The position numbers and the translations under genes are program-made. A stretch of 21,209 nucleotides of DNA. It comes from Oscillospiraceae bacterium. GTDB lineage: Bacteria > Bacillota > Clostridia > Oscillospirales > UBA929. How positions within the stretch are numbered: the first letter of the stretch is position 1; every line of letters starts with the position of its first letter. Shown here one piece after another: positions 8,932 to 17,330 of this stretch. The DNA is taken from contig WRCJ01000019.1 in NCBI GenBank assembly GCA_009784085.1, positions 1 to 21,209 on the forward strand. The letters run 5' to 3'. The notes under the pieces were generated by a model. The model was not told where the DNA came from and searched no databases. It saw only the letters and a list, made by a program, of their open reading frames with translations.

Positions 8932-9071
8932 TTAGCGGCTCACGCCGTTGCCGTAGTAATCCACAGAGTATGGATCGTTATGGTTTTGTCGATGCCCTGT
9001 CACACAGCCCTGTCACATAGACGGCTATTGTCGGTTGTGTTGTTTCGATGGGGGAATTGCGATAAAATGAT
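8932..9071 (+). promoter_or_regulatory. Riboswitch expression-platform leader with a CCCTGTCACA direct repeat
   Basis: This 140-base non-coding leader lies between the aptamer and the terminator. It holds two copies of CCCTGTCACA (8995-9004 and 9008-9017). The core CCTGTCA of each copy is complementary to TGACAGG (9088-9094) in the loop and 3' arm of the terminator, so either copy could act as an antiterminator strand. The repeat and complementarity are seen directly; the switching role is inferred. Confidence 0.45.
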
Positions 9072-9106
9072 AGCCCCGGCCTGTTGATGACAGGCCGGGG
9101 CTTTTA
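9072..9106 (+). terminator. Intrinsic terminator before the cobalamin transporter genes
   Basis: A perfect 13-base-pair stem (arms 9072-9084 and 9090-9102) with a 5-base loop, very GC-rich, followed by TTTT. It lies 24 bases before the first gene, the classic place for riboswitch-controlled premature termination. Confidence 0.88.
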
Positions 9107-9129
9107 TAGTGATAAAGGAGATGGAACAA

Positions 9130-10119
9130 ATGAGAAGAAGAAGAATCATCGCATCCCTGTTGGCATCCCTGTTGGCGGCGACCATGATCCTAGCTTTGCC
9201 GGCCTGCGGCGCGCAGGCGCCCGGCGCCCCCTCCACCACCGCCTCCCCCGACACCACCGCCACCCCGGCCCCTGCCCCGGCCATCGACGAAGACAGGGAA
9301 GGCAACCCCATCGCGCTGCCGGGGCGCATCGACACGGTTGTCTCCATCGGGCCGTCCATCAACGAGATCCTCGTTGGGCTGGGCATGGCGGGTAAAATCG
9401 TCGCGGCCGATACCTTCTCCGCTGGCGTGGAAGGGATCGACCCGGCGTTGGCTGTTGTCGACATGATGGCCCTCGACGGGGAACAGCTCGTCAACCTTGC
9501 GCCGGATATCATCCTCGTCACCAGCATGACGAAGGTATACGGCGAAGACTACCTGAAAATCGTGTCCGACGCCGGGATATGCGTGGCCTATATCCCGAAC
9601 AGCGATAGCCTTGGGGGCATCATGGACGACATACGGTTTATCGCGGCGGTGATGGGCGACGCGACAAAGGGCGACGCGATCGCCGGCGGAATGGAGACAG
9701 AGATCAACGCCATCCGCGCCATCGGGCAGGCGATCACAGAAAAGAAAACGGTATATTTTGAGATCGGTTCGGGCCCGTTGTACAGCTTCGGGAAAGGTGT
9801 TTTCCTCAACGAGATGATCGAATTGGTCGGCGCCGTGAATGTCTTAGCCGCCATGGACAGCTGGGTGCAAGTCTCGGAGGAAGCGGTGGTTGACGCCAAC
9901 CCCGACGTCATCCTCACCAACGTAAACTACAACTACTTCCCCGCGGACACGGCCGCCGAAGTCGAGGACATCAAGGCCCGGCCCGGCTGGGACGCGCTTG
10001 TGGCCGTGCAAAACGGGGACGTGTATTACATTGACACCGACGCCAGTAGCCAACCGACCCACAATGTCATCAAGGCGTTGAAGGAAATGGCCAAAGCCGT
10101 CTATCCCGACAAGTATTGA
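9130..10119 (+). CDS. btuF: Cobalamin ABC transporter substrate-binding lipoprotein (BtuF/FecB family)
   Basis: This is a 329-residue lipoprotein. ATG 9130 is chosen because AAAGGAG (9114-9120) lies 9 bases upstream; ATG 9121 abuts that site and GTG 9109 precedes it. Residues 1-26 carry Arg residues, a hydrophobic core and the lipobox L-P-A-C, with Cys26 as the lipidated residue. A Pro/Thr/Ala-rich tether (about 29-54) leads to a TroA/BtuF-type two-lobed binding domain (DREGNPIALPGRIDTVVSIG, then LVNLAPDIILVTS, then NPDVILTN). It would bind the ligand outside the membrane and pass it to the permease. The family also binds ferric siderophores and haem; the riboswitch upstream makes a corrinoid the best guess. 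It is the first gene of a three-gene operon. Confidence 0.88.
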   Translation: MRRRRIIASLLASLLAATMILALPACGAQAPGAPSTTASPDTTATPAPAPAIDEDREGNPIALPGRIDTVVSIGPSINEILVGLGMAGKIVAADTFSAGVEGIDPALAVVDMMALDGEQLVNLAPDIILVTSMTKVYGEDYLKIVSDAGICVAYIPNSDSLGGIMDDIRFIAAVMGDATKGDAIAGGMETEINAIRAIGQAITEKKTVYFEIGSGPLYSFGKGVFLNEMIELVGAVNVLAAMDSWVQVSEEAVVDANPDVILTNVNYNYFPADTAAEVEDIKARPGWDALVAVQNGDVYYIDTDASSQPTHNVIKALKEMAKAVYPDKY

Positions 10120-10133
10120 ACGGGAAACCTGTC

Positions 10134-11177
10134 ATGAAAACGAAGATTTTCATTACCATATCCGCCGCGCTGGTTATCCTGGTGCTCGGCGTCTCCCTGG
10201 GTAGCGTGAACATACCGCCGGGGGACGTCCTGGGCATCATCGGGCATGAGGTGCTGGGGTTGCGCCTGCCTCCGGATATCAAGCCGGCCACCGTTACGAT
10301 CCTTTGGAACTTGCGCTTGCCGCGCGTGTTGCTCGCGTTTATCGCGGGCGGCGCGCTGTCGGTGAGCGGCGCCGTCATGCAATCGCTACTGCGCAACCCG
10401 CTCGCGTCGTCGTACACCATCGGCGTGTCGTCGGGCGCGTCGCTCGGCGCGAGTTTCGTCATCCTGTACGGCGCGGCGATCCCTATCATCGGGGCGTTTG
10501 CCTTGCCGTTCATGGGTTTTATCTTCGGGCTGGGCACGATATTGATTGCCATCGCGCTCGCGTCCCGCCTGGACAAAAGCATGGAGAATAACACGATCAT
10601 CTTGGTCGGCATGGTGTTTTCGCTGTTCGTCAACGCCATCACGACGCTGATGGCCGCGTTGTCCAAAGAACAAATGCAGCGGTTGATCACTTGGCAGATG
10701 GGCAGTTTCTCGATGAAAGACTGGCAGGCCGTCTATATCCTCGCCCCTGTCCTGTTGCTGGGGACCGCCTTTATCGCCCACTTTGACAAGGAACTTGACA
10801 TGATGACGTTTGGAGAGGATCAGGCCAAGACGATGGGCGTCAACCTGAAAAGCGTGAAGTGGACACTGCTGGTTTCCTCGGCCGCCATCACCGGAAGCAC
10901 GATCGCGTTTGTGGGCGTGATAGGGTTTGTGGACTTGGTCGCGCCGCATATCGTGAGAAAGCTGTTCGGGTCGTCCCACCGGCTTGTGATTCCCATGTCG
11001 GCGGTGCTCGGCGGGGCGTTTATGGTGGTTTGCGATCTTGCCGCGCGGACCGTCGTGTCGCCCAGCGAACTGCCGGTGGGCGCGGTGACGGCCCTGATCG
11101 GCGCCCCGTTTTTCGCCTACATCTACTTCAGCAGGAGGGCCAGCAGGGGGGTCGGCAGGAGGGCGAAAAAACGATGA
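10134..11177 (+). CDS. btuC: Cobalamin ABC transporter permease (FecCD/BtuC family)
   Basis: This is a 347-residue membrane protein, the usual length for the family, with about nine to ten hydrophobic segments. The family signature is clear near residues 76-105 (GGALSVSGAVMQSLLRNPLA, then a GVSSGASLGA segment). VGVIGFVDLVAPHIVRKLFG in the C-terminal third matches the conserved loop that contacts the ATPase. ATG 10134 is preferred over the in-frame TTG 10116, which would overlap the end of the lipoprotein gene; no strong ribosome binding site is seen, so translational coupling is likely. The next gene overlaps its stop codon by 4 bases. A homodimer of this protein forms the import channel. Confidence 0.92.
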   Translation: MKTKIFITISAALVILVLGVSLGSVNIPPGDVLGIIGHEVLGLRLPPDIKPATVTILWNLRLPRVLLAFIAGGALSVSGAVMQSLLRNPLASSYTIGVSSGASLGASFVILYGAAIPIIGAFALPFMGFIFGLGTILIAIALASRLDKSMENNTIILVGMVFSLFVNAITTLMAALSKEQMQRLITWQMGSFSMKDWQAVYILAPVLLLGTAFIAHFDKELDMMTFGEDQAKTMGVNLKSVKWTLLVSSAAITGSTIAFVGVIGFVDLVAPHIVRKLFGSSHRLVIPMSAVLGGAFMVVCDLAARTVVSPSELPVGAVTALIGAPFFAYIYFSRRASRGVGRRAKKR

Positions 11178-11968
11178 ACGACAGGATGAACGATTGTTTG
11201 TTGACGCTGGACAGCTTGTCCGCCGGATACAATGGCGCCGACGTGATCCATGATATCTCGTTTCGCGTAAGCGCGGGCGAAAACCTGTCCATCATCGGCC
11301 CGAACGGATGCGGGAAGACGACGCTCTTGCATGCCATCGCCCATATCCTGCCATTTACGGGCGAGATGGCACTCGGCGGAAAATCGACGCGCAAAATGAA
11401 GCACAGGGAGATTGCCGGCAAAATCGCTGTGCTTTGCCAAATATCCGGGATTTACTTTTCCTATTCCGTGTTCGACACGGTCATGATGGGGCGGTACCTG
11501 CATATCAGGGACAAGTTTTTGGGGGTGCCGTCCAGGGAGGACAAAGCCTATGTGACACACTGCCTCGAAGTGGTAGACTTGTTGGCGGAGAAGGACAGGG
11601 AGATCACCAAGCTATCCGGCGGGCAGCTCCAACGGGTTTTCTTGGCGCGGACGCTCGCGCAGGAGCCGGAGATCATCCTGCTGGACGAGCCAACCAACCA
11701 TCTCGACTTGAAGTATCAAATCGAATTGGTGGAATACTTGAAGGAATGGGCGGCCGAGGGCAACCGCGCCGTTATCGGCGTGTTGCATGATATAAACCTC
11801 GCGTTGCGCCTGAGCGGCCGGCTCTTGGTGATGAAGGACGGGCGCGTGCAGGCCCACGGGAAGACGGACGAAATCGTGACGGGCGGGCTTCTGGAGCGGG
11901 CGTATGAGGTGGACGTGGCGCGGTATATGCGGGAGTCCCTGAAGATGTGGGAAGGCGTACGAGATTGA
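11174..11968 (+). CDS. btuD: Cobalamin ABC transporter ATPase (BtuD/FecE family)
   Basis: This is a 264-residue ATPase. The start ATG 11174 overlaps the permease stop as ATGA, giving translational coupling; the frame is open upstream but that part is a shadow of the permease gene. All motifs are present: Walker A GPNGCGKTT (42-50), Q-loop Q89, signature LSGGQLQR (147-154), Walker B IILLDE (167-172), D-loop region NHLDL and H-loop H205 (VLHDIN). It powers import through the FecCD-type permease. The gene ends 23 bases before the convergent tex stop, and no clear bidirectional terminator is visible in that gap. Confidence 0.93.
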   Translation: MNDRMNDCLLTLDSLSAGYNGADVIHDISFRVSAGENLSIIGPNGCGKTTLLHAIAHILPFTGEMALGGKSTRKMKHREIAGKIAVLCQISGIYFSYSVFDTVMMGRYLHIRDKFLGVPSREDKAYVTHCLEVVDLLAEKDREITKLSGGQLQRVFLARTLAQEPEIILLDEPTNHLDLKYQIELVEYLKEWAAEGNRAVIGVLHDINLALRLSGRLLVMKDGRVQAHGKTDEIVTGGLLERAYEVDVARYMRESLKMWEGVRD

Positions 11969-11991
11969 TATGACAAGCGCGCCTGCCGATA

Positions 11992-14160
11992 CTATGGCTT
12001 CACCAGGCAAGGCTTTATCAGGCTCAGCGCGATCTGGTTTTTCGCCTTGTCCACGGAAGCCACCCAGACGGTCACCACGTCACCGACCTTGACCACTTGC
12101 GAGGGATGCTCGATCCGCCGCGTTGCCATGCGGGAGATGTGTACCAGCCCGTCCCGGTGGACGCCGATGTCCACGAAGGCGCCGAAGTCGACGACATTGC
12201 GCACCGTGCCGGCTAGCTCCATGCCGGGCGCCAGGTCGCCGATGTCCAATACGTCGGTGCGCAATGTTACCGGGGGCAGGTCTTCACGCGGGTCGCGCCC
12301 CGGTTTGAGAAGTTCGGCGATGATGTCCCTGAGCGTCGGCGCGCCCACCGCCAGCGCGGCGCACAGCGTATCGAACGGGTACGCCTCCGCCCGGTCCCGC
12401 AGATCGGACAGGCCGGCGGGGGCGGGATTCTTGTATCCCAACAGCCCCAGGAGCTTTTTCGCCGCCGGGTAGCTTTCGGGGTGTACGGCGCTGGCATCCA
12501 GCGGGTTGGCGCCGCCGGGTACGCGCAGGAAGCCCGCGCATTGCACGAACGCTTTCGGCCCTAGCTTGCTCACCTTTTTGAGCCGCGCCCGGTCGGGGAA
12601 CGGGCCGTTGTCCTGCCGGAAGGCCACGATGTTCCGGGCCAGCGCCGGCCCGATGCCGGCCACGCGGGAGAGCAACGCGGGGCTGGCCGTGTTCACGTCC
12701 ACGCCGACGGCGTTGACGCAGTCCTCCACCACGCTGTCCAGGCGGGCGTCCAGCGCACGGGGTTCCATGTCATGCTGGTACTGCCCCACGCCGATGGCCT
12801 TGGGGTCGATCTTGACCAGTTCCGCCAGCGGATCCTGTAGCCGCCGCGCCAGCGATACCGCCCCGCGCAGGGTGACGTCCAGTTCGGGCATTTCCTCGGC
12901 GGCCAGCTGCGAAGCCGAATAGACGGACGCGCCGGCCTCGTTGACCACGGTATACCCTGGTTTGCGCGGCAGATCCGCGATGGCGCCGGCCACGAAACGC
13001 TCGGTTTCCCGGGAGGCGGTGCCGTTGCCAATGGCGACGGCGGTCACATGGTATTTCCCAATCCAGCCCAGCATCCTGCGCCGTGAATCCTCCACGCGCC
13101 CATGTTGCGGCAGGGGGTAGAGCACGCCGGTGTCCAGCACGCGGGACGCCGGGTCTACCACCGCCGCCTTACAGCCGGTGCGGATGCCGGGGTCGATGGC
13201 GAGGACGGTATGGCCCCGGGCAGGCGGTTGCATGAGCAGGTGGCGCAGGTTCTCGCCGAACACCTGGATGGCGGAATCAGAAGCCTTTTGGGTGAGATCG
13301 GCGCGCGCCCCGCGCTCCAGCGACGGGAACAGCAGGCGGTCGTACCCGTCGCGCACCGCCTCGCGCACCTGCTCCGAGGTCGGGCGGCCGGCCCTCACGT
13401 ACGCGCGCTCGCAGATGGCGACGGCCTCGGCCTCCGGGCAGGCGACTTTGACTTTCAGGAACCCCTCGGCCTCGCCGCGGTTGATAGCCAGTACGCGGTG
13501 GGACGCCATGCGGGCCAGGGGCTGGTCGAAGTCGTAGTAGAGCCGGTAGACCGAATCATCCTCGGTCGTCGCCCGCGAGACCAACCGCCCCCGGAACTGC
13601 AACAGCGTGCGCAGTTGCCGGCGCAGGTCGGCGTCGTCGCTGACGCGCTCGGCTATGATATCCCGCGCCCCGGCCAGGGCCTCCTCCCCATCCATGACGC
13701 CCTTTTCCGCATCCACAAAAGGCGCGGCCAGCTCCTGCGGCGCGGGCGCGCCCCTATCCTGCGCCAGAAGCAACACAGCCAGTGGTTCCAAGCCCTTTTC
13801 TTTCGCCGCGCTAGCCCGCGTGCGCCGGCGGGGGCGGAACGGGCGGTAGATGTCCTCCAACTCGCTCAGCGTGGCGGCGCCGCGCACCGATTGCGCCAGC
13901 TCGTCGGTGAGCTGGCCGAGGGATTCCATCGAACCGAGGATCTCCTCGCGTCGCTTGTCCAGCGCGCGCAACGCGGACAATCGTTCGGCCATCTTGCGTA
14001 GCAGTTGATCGTCGAGGGACCCGTGCTTCTCTTTGCGGTAACGGGCGATGAAGGGCAACGTATTGCCCTCGTCCAGAAGGGCGGCCAAGTTTTCCGCCTG
14101 CCAGGGCGCGACGGAAAACTCGGCCGCTAGTTTTTGCGCTAGTTTTTGTGTGATGGTCAT
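11992..14160 (-). CDS. tex: Tex-family RNA-binding transcription accessory protein
   Basis: This is a 722-residue cytoplasmic protein, within the normal length of the family. The N-terminal helical region (ITQKLAQKLAAEFSV...TLPFIARYRKEKHG) is characteristic. The YqgF/RNase-H-like fold begins near residue 318 (VLAIDPGIRTGCK). Tandem helix-hairpin-helix motifs lie about 490-547 (LLSRVAGIGPALARNIVAFR, LGPKAFVQCAGFLR). A C-terminal S1 RNA-binding domain lies about 647-717 (GTVRNVVDFGAFVDIGVHRD, then GLVHISRM). A weak AAAGGGGA lies about 13 bases before ATG 14158-14160. Tex proteins bind RNA and associate with transcription or ribosomes; the precise role here is not shown. It is probably transcribed alone: 45 bases separate it from the upstream same-strand beta-propeller gene, with no obvious terminator between. 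Confidence 0.95.
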   Translation of the reverse strand: MTITQKLAQKLAAEFSVAPWQAENLAALLDEGNTLPFIARYRKEKHGSLDDQLLRKMAERLSALRALDKRREEILGSMESLGQLTDELAQSVRGAATLSELEDIYRPFRPRRRTRASAAKEKGLEPLAVLLLAQDRGAPAPQELAAPFVDAEKGVMDGEEALAGARDIIAERVSDDADLRRQLRTLLQFRGRLVSRATTEDDSVYRLYYDFDQPLARMASHRVLAINRGEAEGFLKVKVACPEAEAVAICERAYVRAGRPTSEQVREAVRDGYDRLLFPSLERGARADLTQKASDSAIQVFGENLRHLLMQPPARGHTVLAIDPGIRTGCKAAVVDPASRVLDTGVLYPLPQHGRVEDSRRRMLGWIGKYHVTAVAIGNGTASRETERFVAGAIADLPRKPGYTVVNEAGASVYSASQLAAEEMPELDVTLRGAVSLARRLQDPLAELVKIDPKAIGVGQYQHDMEPRALDARLDSVVEDCVNAVGVDVNTASPALLSRVAGIGPALARNIVAFRQDNGPFPDRARLKKVSKLGPKAFVQCAGFLRVPGGANPLDASAVHPESYPAAKKLLGLLGYKNPAPAGLSDLRDRAEAYPFDTLCAALAVGAPTLRDIIAELLKPGRDPREDLPPVTLRTDVLDIGDLAPGMELAGTVRNVVDFGAFVDIGVHRDGLVHISRMATRRIEHPSQVVKVGDVVTVWVASVDKAKNQIALSLIKPCLVKP

Positions 14161-14205
14161 GTGCCAAACGGTTCCCCTTTGTCAGTGTTATCCGCGATAT
14201 CAGCG

Positions 14206-16728
14206 TTACTTCCCGATATTGACCGTCGCCAGGGGTGAAAAATCAGCGACGGAAAAGATATATACCGCATTTTGGCTTATCACATAAAAATCGTTTTCAA
14301 TGAACAGGCCGCGGCTGTTGCCCTGCCACCAGTTCTCCTCACCGATGCTCACGACGGCGCGCTCGAAAAATCCCGCTTCCTCCGCATCATAGCCGTATAT
14401 CGCGTAACTGCCGTCGACCGGGAAGGCGACCAAGGCGCGCGCGCGGGAGACAAGTATGGCTTTGTGGTTGGAGCTTGCCTCCGTCCATTGAAATGGCAAT
14501 GCCAACACACTGGCCTCCGTCACATTGTCCGGGTCGGATACGTCGAACATCGACAGCTTGAGGCCCTTGCGGCTCTCGAAGCCTTCCTTGTTGACCGCGG
14601 TGTCCTGCCCCAGCCCCAGCAGAAGCCCGTCGTCGTACGGATGCAGGTATTCGGAGAAGCCTGGTATCTTCAACTCGCTACGGATATAGGGGTTTGCCGG
14701 ATCCGACAAGTCGACGGTAAATAGCGGATCGACCTGCTTATAGGTGACAAAGTATCCAATGTCGCCCGTAAAGCGGACGGAATAGACCCGCTCGTCCTCG
14801 GCGAGCCCTTCCAGTGCGCCCACGCGCTTCAAAGCGCCGTCCAGCACGTACAGGGCGTTGGAGGATTGGGAATAGGAGTTGTGGGCGGCCTTGTATTGGG
14901 GATGGGAGTTGAAATAAAGCCGTTCGAGCCCCGAGGCATACCGGTAATTCTCTTCGGCGTCACCGTATTCGCGGCACCAGCCTTCGTCCCATTCGAACGA
15001 TGCGTAGTCGCCGTCCTCGTCCTCGAAATAGTCACCCACCCAGTTGTCCACCGTCGTAACAATGCGAAAATGCCCTTCGTACTCGTCCATGGAGAATTGA
15101 TTCAGCAAGTTGCCTGGGATCTCGCCGGTGGCGCGAAGCTCTATGTTGCCGCCGTTTGTGCCAAACAAAACAAGATTTGTGCTGTTGCTGGAGGTTTGCG
15201 TAACGTGGCGGTACAGCATACCCTCCTTTTCCTTTTGCTTGCTTTCGCCCTTTTCTTCATTGTAGGCATAGAAAACCAGCCCCTCGATCTCCTCATAGGG
15301 GCCGTATTTGTTGTCCTCGTTGTATGCTCTCCCAGCCAGCAACAGGTTTTCCCCGCTGGCGTAGATCGTGTCGGTGCTGCCCAACAGCGTCTTCGTGGAC
15401 AACCGCTCCAGCTTGTCAACAATGCTTATCGCGCTGATCACCGTGTATTGGGAATAGCATTTTTTTGCCTCACTTGGCGCGATGCTGATGTCACAGGCGG
15501 GGATAAGCGAATTCTTAATCACGCCAAAGCCACGATACAACTGGGGGACATAGAGTTCGGCGTCGCCCTGCTCGCCCTTGTAGCTGACATAATGGTTTGT
15601 GATGGTATACAGGACACCGTCCGCAAGCCGTGAGGTCTGGTAAGCGCCGCTTTGGCCGAAGCTATCGCGCAAGATGGGCGCGGCGCGGTCGGCAATGTTG
15701 TAGATGAAGGCGGTGGTTTCGTTGCTGCCGCCCCACCTCCACCAATATCCCCTATAGTATTCCTCGGCGCCCTCTACCGGTTGCGTGAATCTTGAGGTAT
15801 CGGCGATGATGACAAGCATATCCCCCGCGAGGTACATATCGTAGAAAACCGTGGCGGACGTTGTGACCGACTTGCCGTCCTCGCTTTTCGTCTCTGTAGG
15901 CATCGGGGCGGAAACGCGGGAGAGGAACCGGGAGTCTTTCCCCTCCGCTTGGATGATCACAACCTCGCTGGGCGTTTTCATTTTGCCCGTGTTATCGTCG
16001 TAGGTGGCGGTGCGCAAAGCGTAGATGTATTTCCCGTCGGTCTTCACCACATCGGCCTCGTCCACGCCCGCCACCTGCAAATTCGTGCCGGAATACAGGC
16101 CGCCCATCATATTGCTCGTAAGGGCATAGCCCCCGCCGTCGCCGCGGGTGAACTTGGCGGTAGGCGCGATGGATGAGGCGAGGGATGCGCTAAAAAAATT
16201 TGGTGCGTAGTTGTTGTAGAAGCCACCCCCATACCCATAGTTGTAAAAGCCATCCATATAATTGTCATTGGCGATGTCAACATTGCTTGGGGCGGACAAC
16301 ATCTCGTAGACTTCGGAATATGATTCGACCTGAAGCGTCGAGATTTCAACGGTCTTCCTCACCGTAGGGAGTGGTATGAAGTATGGCGACGGCAACTCGC
16401 GTGGGTTGATGAGCCCGTTGGACAGAACAACGGACGCAAGCAAGCACAGGCAAGCCGCCAGCGCGGCGACGCGCTTCACGATTTGCCTGCGTTGGACGCG
16501 TTTCCCGTGGTTTGCGTGGTTTTCGTAGTTTGTGTGGCTTATGTGGTTTATATGGTTTGTGCGTTTCTCGTGGCTCTCGTGGTTCGCGTGGGAGGCGGCC
16601 ATGTCGGCAAGGACCCTTTGGCGCACATCCTCATCCGGTACGATCGCCTGAAAGGTTTCACGGTAGTATTTCTTCATAATATCGTTCGTGTTATCGTTCG
16701 TGTTATCGTTCGTTTTTTGATCGCTCAT
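14206..16728 (-). CDS. Membrane-anchored beta-propeller protein, probable anti-sigma/sensor partner of the ECF sigma factor
   Basis: This is an 840-residue single-pass membrane protein. ATG 16726-16728 overlaps the sigma-factor stop as ATGA, so the genes are coupled. Residues 1-17 hold an N-D-N-T repeat. Residues 18-45 (MKKYYRETFQAIVPDEDVRQ) resemble the short cytoplasmic sigma-binding head of Firmicute anti-sigma proteins. Residues 47-74 are a His/Asn triplet repeat. A membrane segment lies about 84-103 (IVKRVAALAACLCLLASVVL). The outer part carries the hallmark GTNLQVAGVDEADVVKTDGK (about 214-233) of the COG4880 beta-propeller family and fills the remaining 600 residues. The family fold is recognised. 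The anti-sigma role is inferred from the operon, the membrane layout and the N-terminal head; no biochemical function is known from sequence. Confidence 0.82.
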   Translation of the reverse strand: MSDQKTNDNTNDNTNDIMKKYYRETFQAIVPDEDVRQRVLADMAASHANHESHEKRTNHINHISHTNYENHANHGKRVQRRQIVKRVAALAACLCLLASVVLSNGLINPRELPSPYFIPLPTVRKTVEISTLQVESYSEVYEMLSAPSNVDIANDNYMDGFYNYGYGGGFYNNYAPNFFSASLASSIAPTAKFTRGDGGGYALTSNMMGGLYSGTNLQVAGVDEADVVKTDGKYIYALRTATYDDNTGKMKTPSEVVIIQAEGKDSRFLSRVSAPMPTETKSEDGKSVTTSATVFYDMYLAGDMLVIIADTSRFTQPVEGAEEYYRGYWWRWGGSNETTAFIYNIADRAAPILRDSFGQSGAYQTSRLADGVLYTITNHYVSYKGEQGDAELYVPQLYRGFGVIKNSLIPACDISIAPSEAKKCYSQYTVISAISIVDKLERLSTKTLLGSTDTIYASGENLLLAGRAYNEDNKYGPYEEIEGLVFYAYNEEKGESKQKEKEGMLYRHVTQTSSNSTNLVLFGTNGGNIELRATGEIPGNLLNQFSMDEYEGHFRIVTTVDNWVGDYFEDEDGDYASFEWDEGWCREYGDAEENYRYASGLERLYFNSHPQYKAAHNSYSQSSNALYVLDGALKRVGALEGLAEDERVYSVRFTGDIGYFVTYKQVDPLFTVDLSDPANPYIRSELKIPGFSEYLHPYDDGLLLGLGQDTAVNKEGFESRKGLKLSMFDVSDPDNVTEASVLALPFQWTEASSNHKAILVSRARALVAFPVDGSYAIYGYDAEEAGFFERAVVSIGEENWWQGNSRGLFIENDFYVISQNAVYIFSVADFSPLATVNIGK
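16507..16590 (-). repeat. 9-base tandem repeat encoding a period-3 His/Asn tract
   Basis: Degenerate 9-base units (plus strand xxxGTGGTT; coding AACCACxxx) run through nine copies plus three bases. Histidine falls at residues 47, 50, 53, 59, 62, 65, 71 and 74 of the beta-propeller protein, usually preceded by Asn (NHI, NHE, NHG). The gaps at 56 and 68 hold Arg and Tyr in the same register. It lies in the inner juxtamembrane region. Confidence 0.85.
16681..16713 (-). repeat. 12-base tandem repeat at the start of the beta-propeller gene
   Basis: ATCGTTCGTGTT occurs twice in full (16681-16692, 16693-16704) and then as a 9-base partial copy. It encodes NDNT-NDNT-ND. Copy-number change would keep the frame (12 bases), so it could vary the N-terminal length without destroying the gene. 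Confidence 0.85.
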
Positions 16729-17315
16729 TTTTTTATTTCGGGCGCCTCCAACAACTCATTGCCACACCAATGCGGCACCCTATCTCCTTTCTTATTGGTC
16801 TCGATTGCCAGATTCTTCCGCAACCTCTCCCGGGCCCGGAAGAGATGGGTTTTCACTGTGGCCTCGGGTAGCCCACACAGCAGTGCGATCTCGGTGACAG
16901 AATAGTCCTCGTAATAGAACAGGTGGATGGCGGTGCGGTATTTGGCGGGCAAACTCATCACCGCCTCATACACATCGCTGTGGTCGGGTTCGAAAGCCGA
17001 CGAAGTATCGCGCGTCACTTCGTCCAGTGGCGTGGTGCGGCGATTCCACGCGGAGAGCGCTAGGTTTGTGGAGCAGTGCAGGGTAACGCTGATCAACCAG
17101 GCTTTCCGGTGCTCCTCCACCGAGAACTGCGGGTCGGATTGGATATAGCGCACGAACACCTCCTGCAGCAAATCGTCCGCGTCCGCGCGGCTCTTTGTGC
17201 GCGTAAACGCAATGCGGTACACCATGTCTGCATACCGATCAAAGACCTCCGCCGCCGACAGAGGCAGTAGAACGCTCGGTTGGAGCTCCCTTTCTTCCGA
17301 CATTTCTACCGACAT
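16725..17315 (-). CDS. ECF-type RNA polymerase sigma factor
   Basis: This is a 196-residue sigma-70-family factor. ATG 17315 is preferred because AGAAGGGA lies about 8 bases upstream; the frame could extend to GTG 17342, but that lies within the candidate promoter. Region 2 spans about 22-90 (VFDRYADMVYRIAFTRTKSR, ADDLLQEVFVRYI). Region 4 spans about 118-170 (LPAKYRTAIHLFYYEDYSVT, then EIALLCGLPEATVKTHLFRA). The linker between is short, as in ECF factors. A 26-residue tail with P-H-W-C-G (181-185) follows region 4. The stop overlaps the start of the beta-propeller gene by 4 bases, forming a sigma/anti-sigma-type operon. ECF factors recruit polymerase to envelope-stress or nutrient genes; the regulon beyond itself is unknown. 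Confidence 0.92.
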   Translation of the reverse strand: MSVEMSEERELQPSVLLPLSAAEVFDRYADMVYRIAFTRTKSRADADDLLQEVFVRYIQSDPQFSVEEHRKAWLISVTLHCSTNLALSAWNRRTTPLDEVTRDTSSAFEPDHSDVYEAVMSLPAKYRTAIHLFYYEDYSVTEIALLCGLPEATVKTHLFRARERLRKNLAIETNKKGDRVPHWCGNELLEAPEIKK

Positions 17316-17330
17316 ATCTACCGTCCCTTC

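Noticed and set aside
10859..11173. Longer N-terminus for the ATPase
   Set aside because: The frame is open, but it overlaps the permease in another frame; the ATGA overlap at 11174 and the normal ATPase N-terminus fix the start there.
9130..11968. Iron-siderophore or haem uptake operon
   Set aside because: The protein families allow it, but the cobalamin riboswitch directly upstream favours corrinoid uptake.
13102..14001. 299-codon plus-strand open frame inside tex
   Set aside because: Tex is unmistakable on the minus strand throughout; the plus-strand frame has no family features or ribosome binding site.
16507..16590. CRISPR-like array
   Set aside because: Units are only 9 bases, degenerate, contiguous without spacers, and lie in a coding frame that gives an ordered His/Asn pattern.
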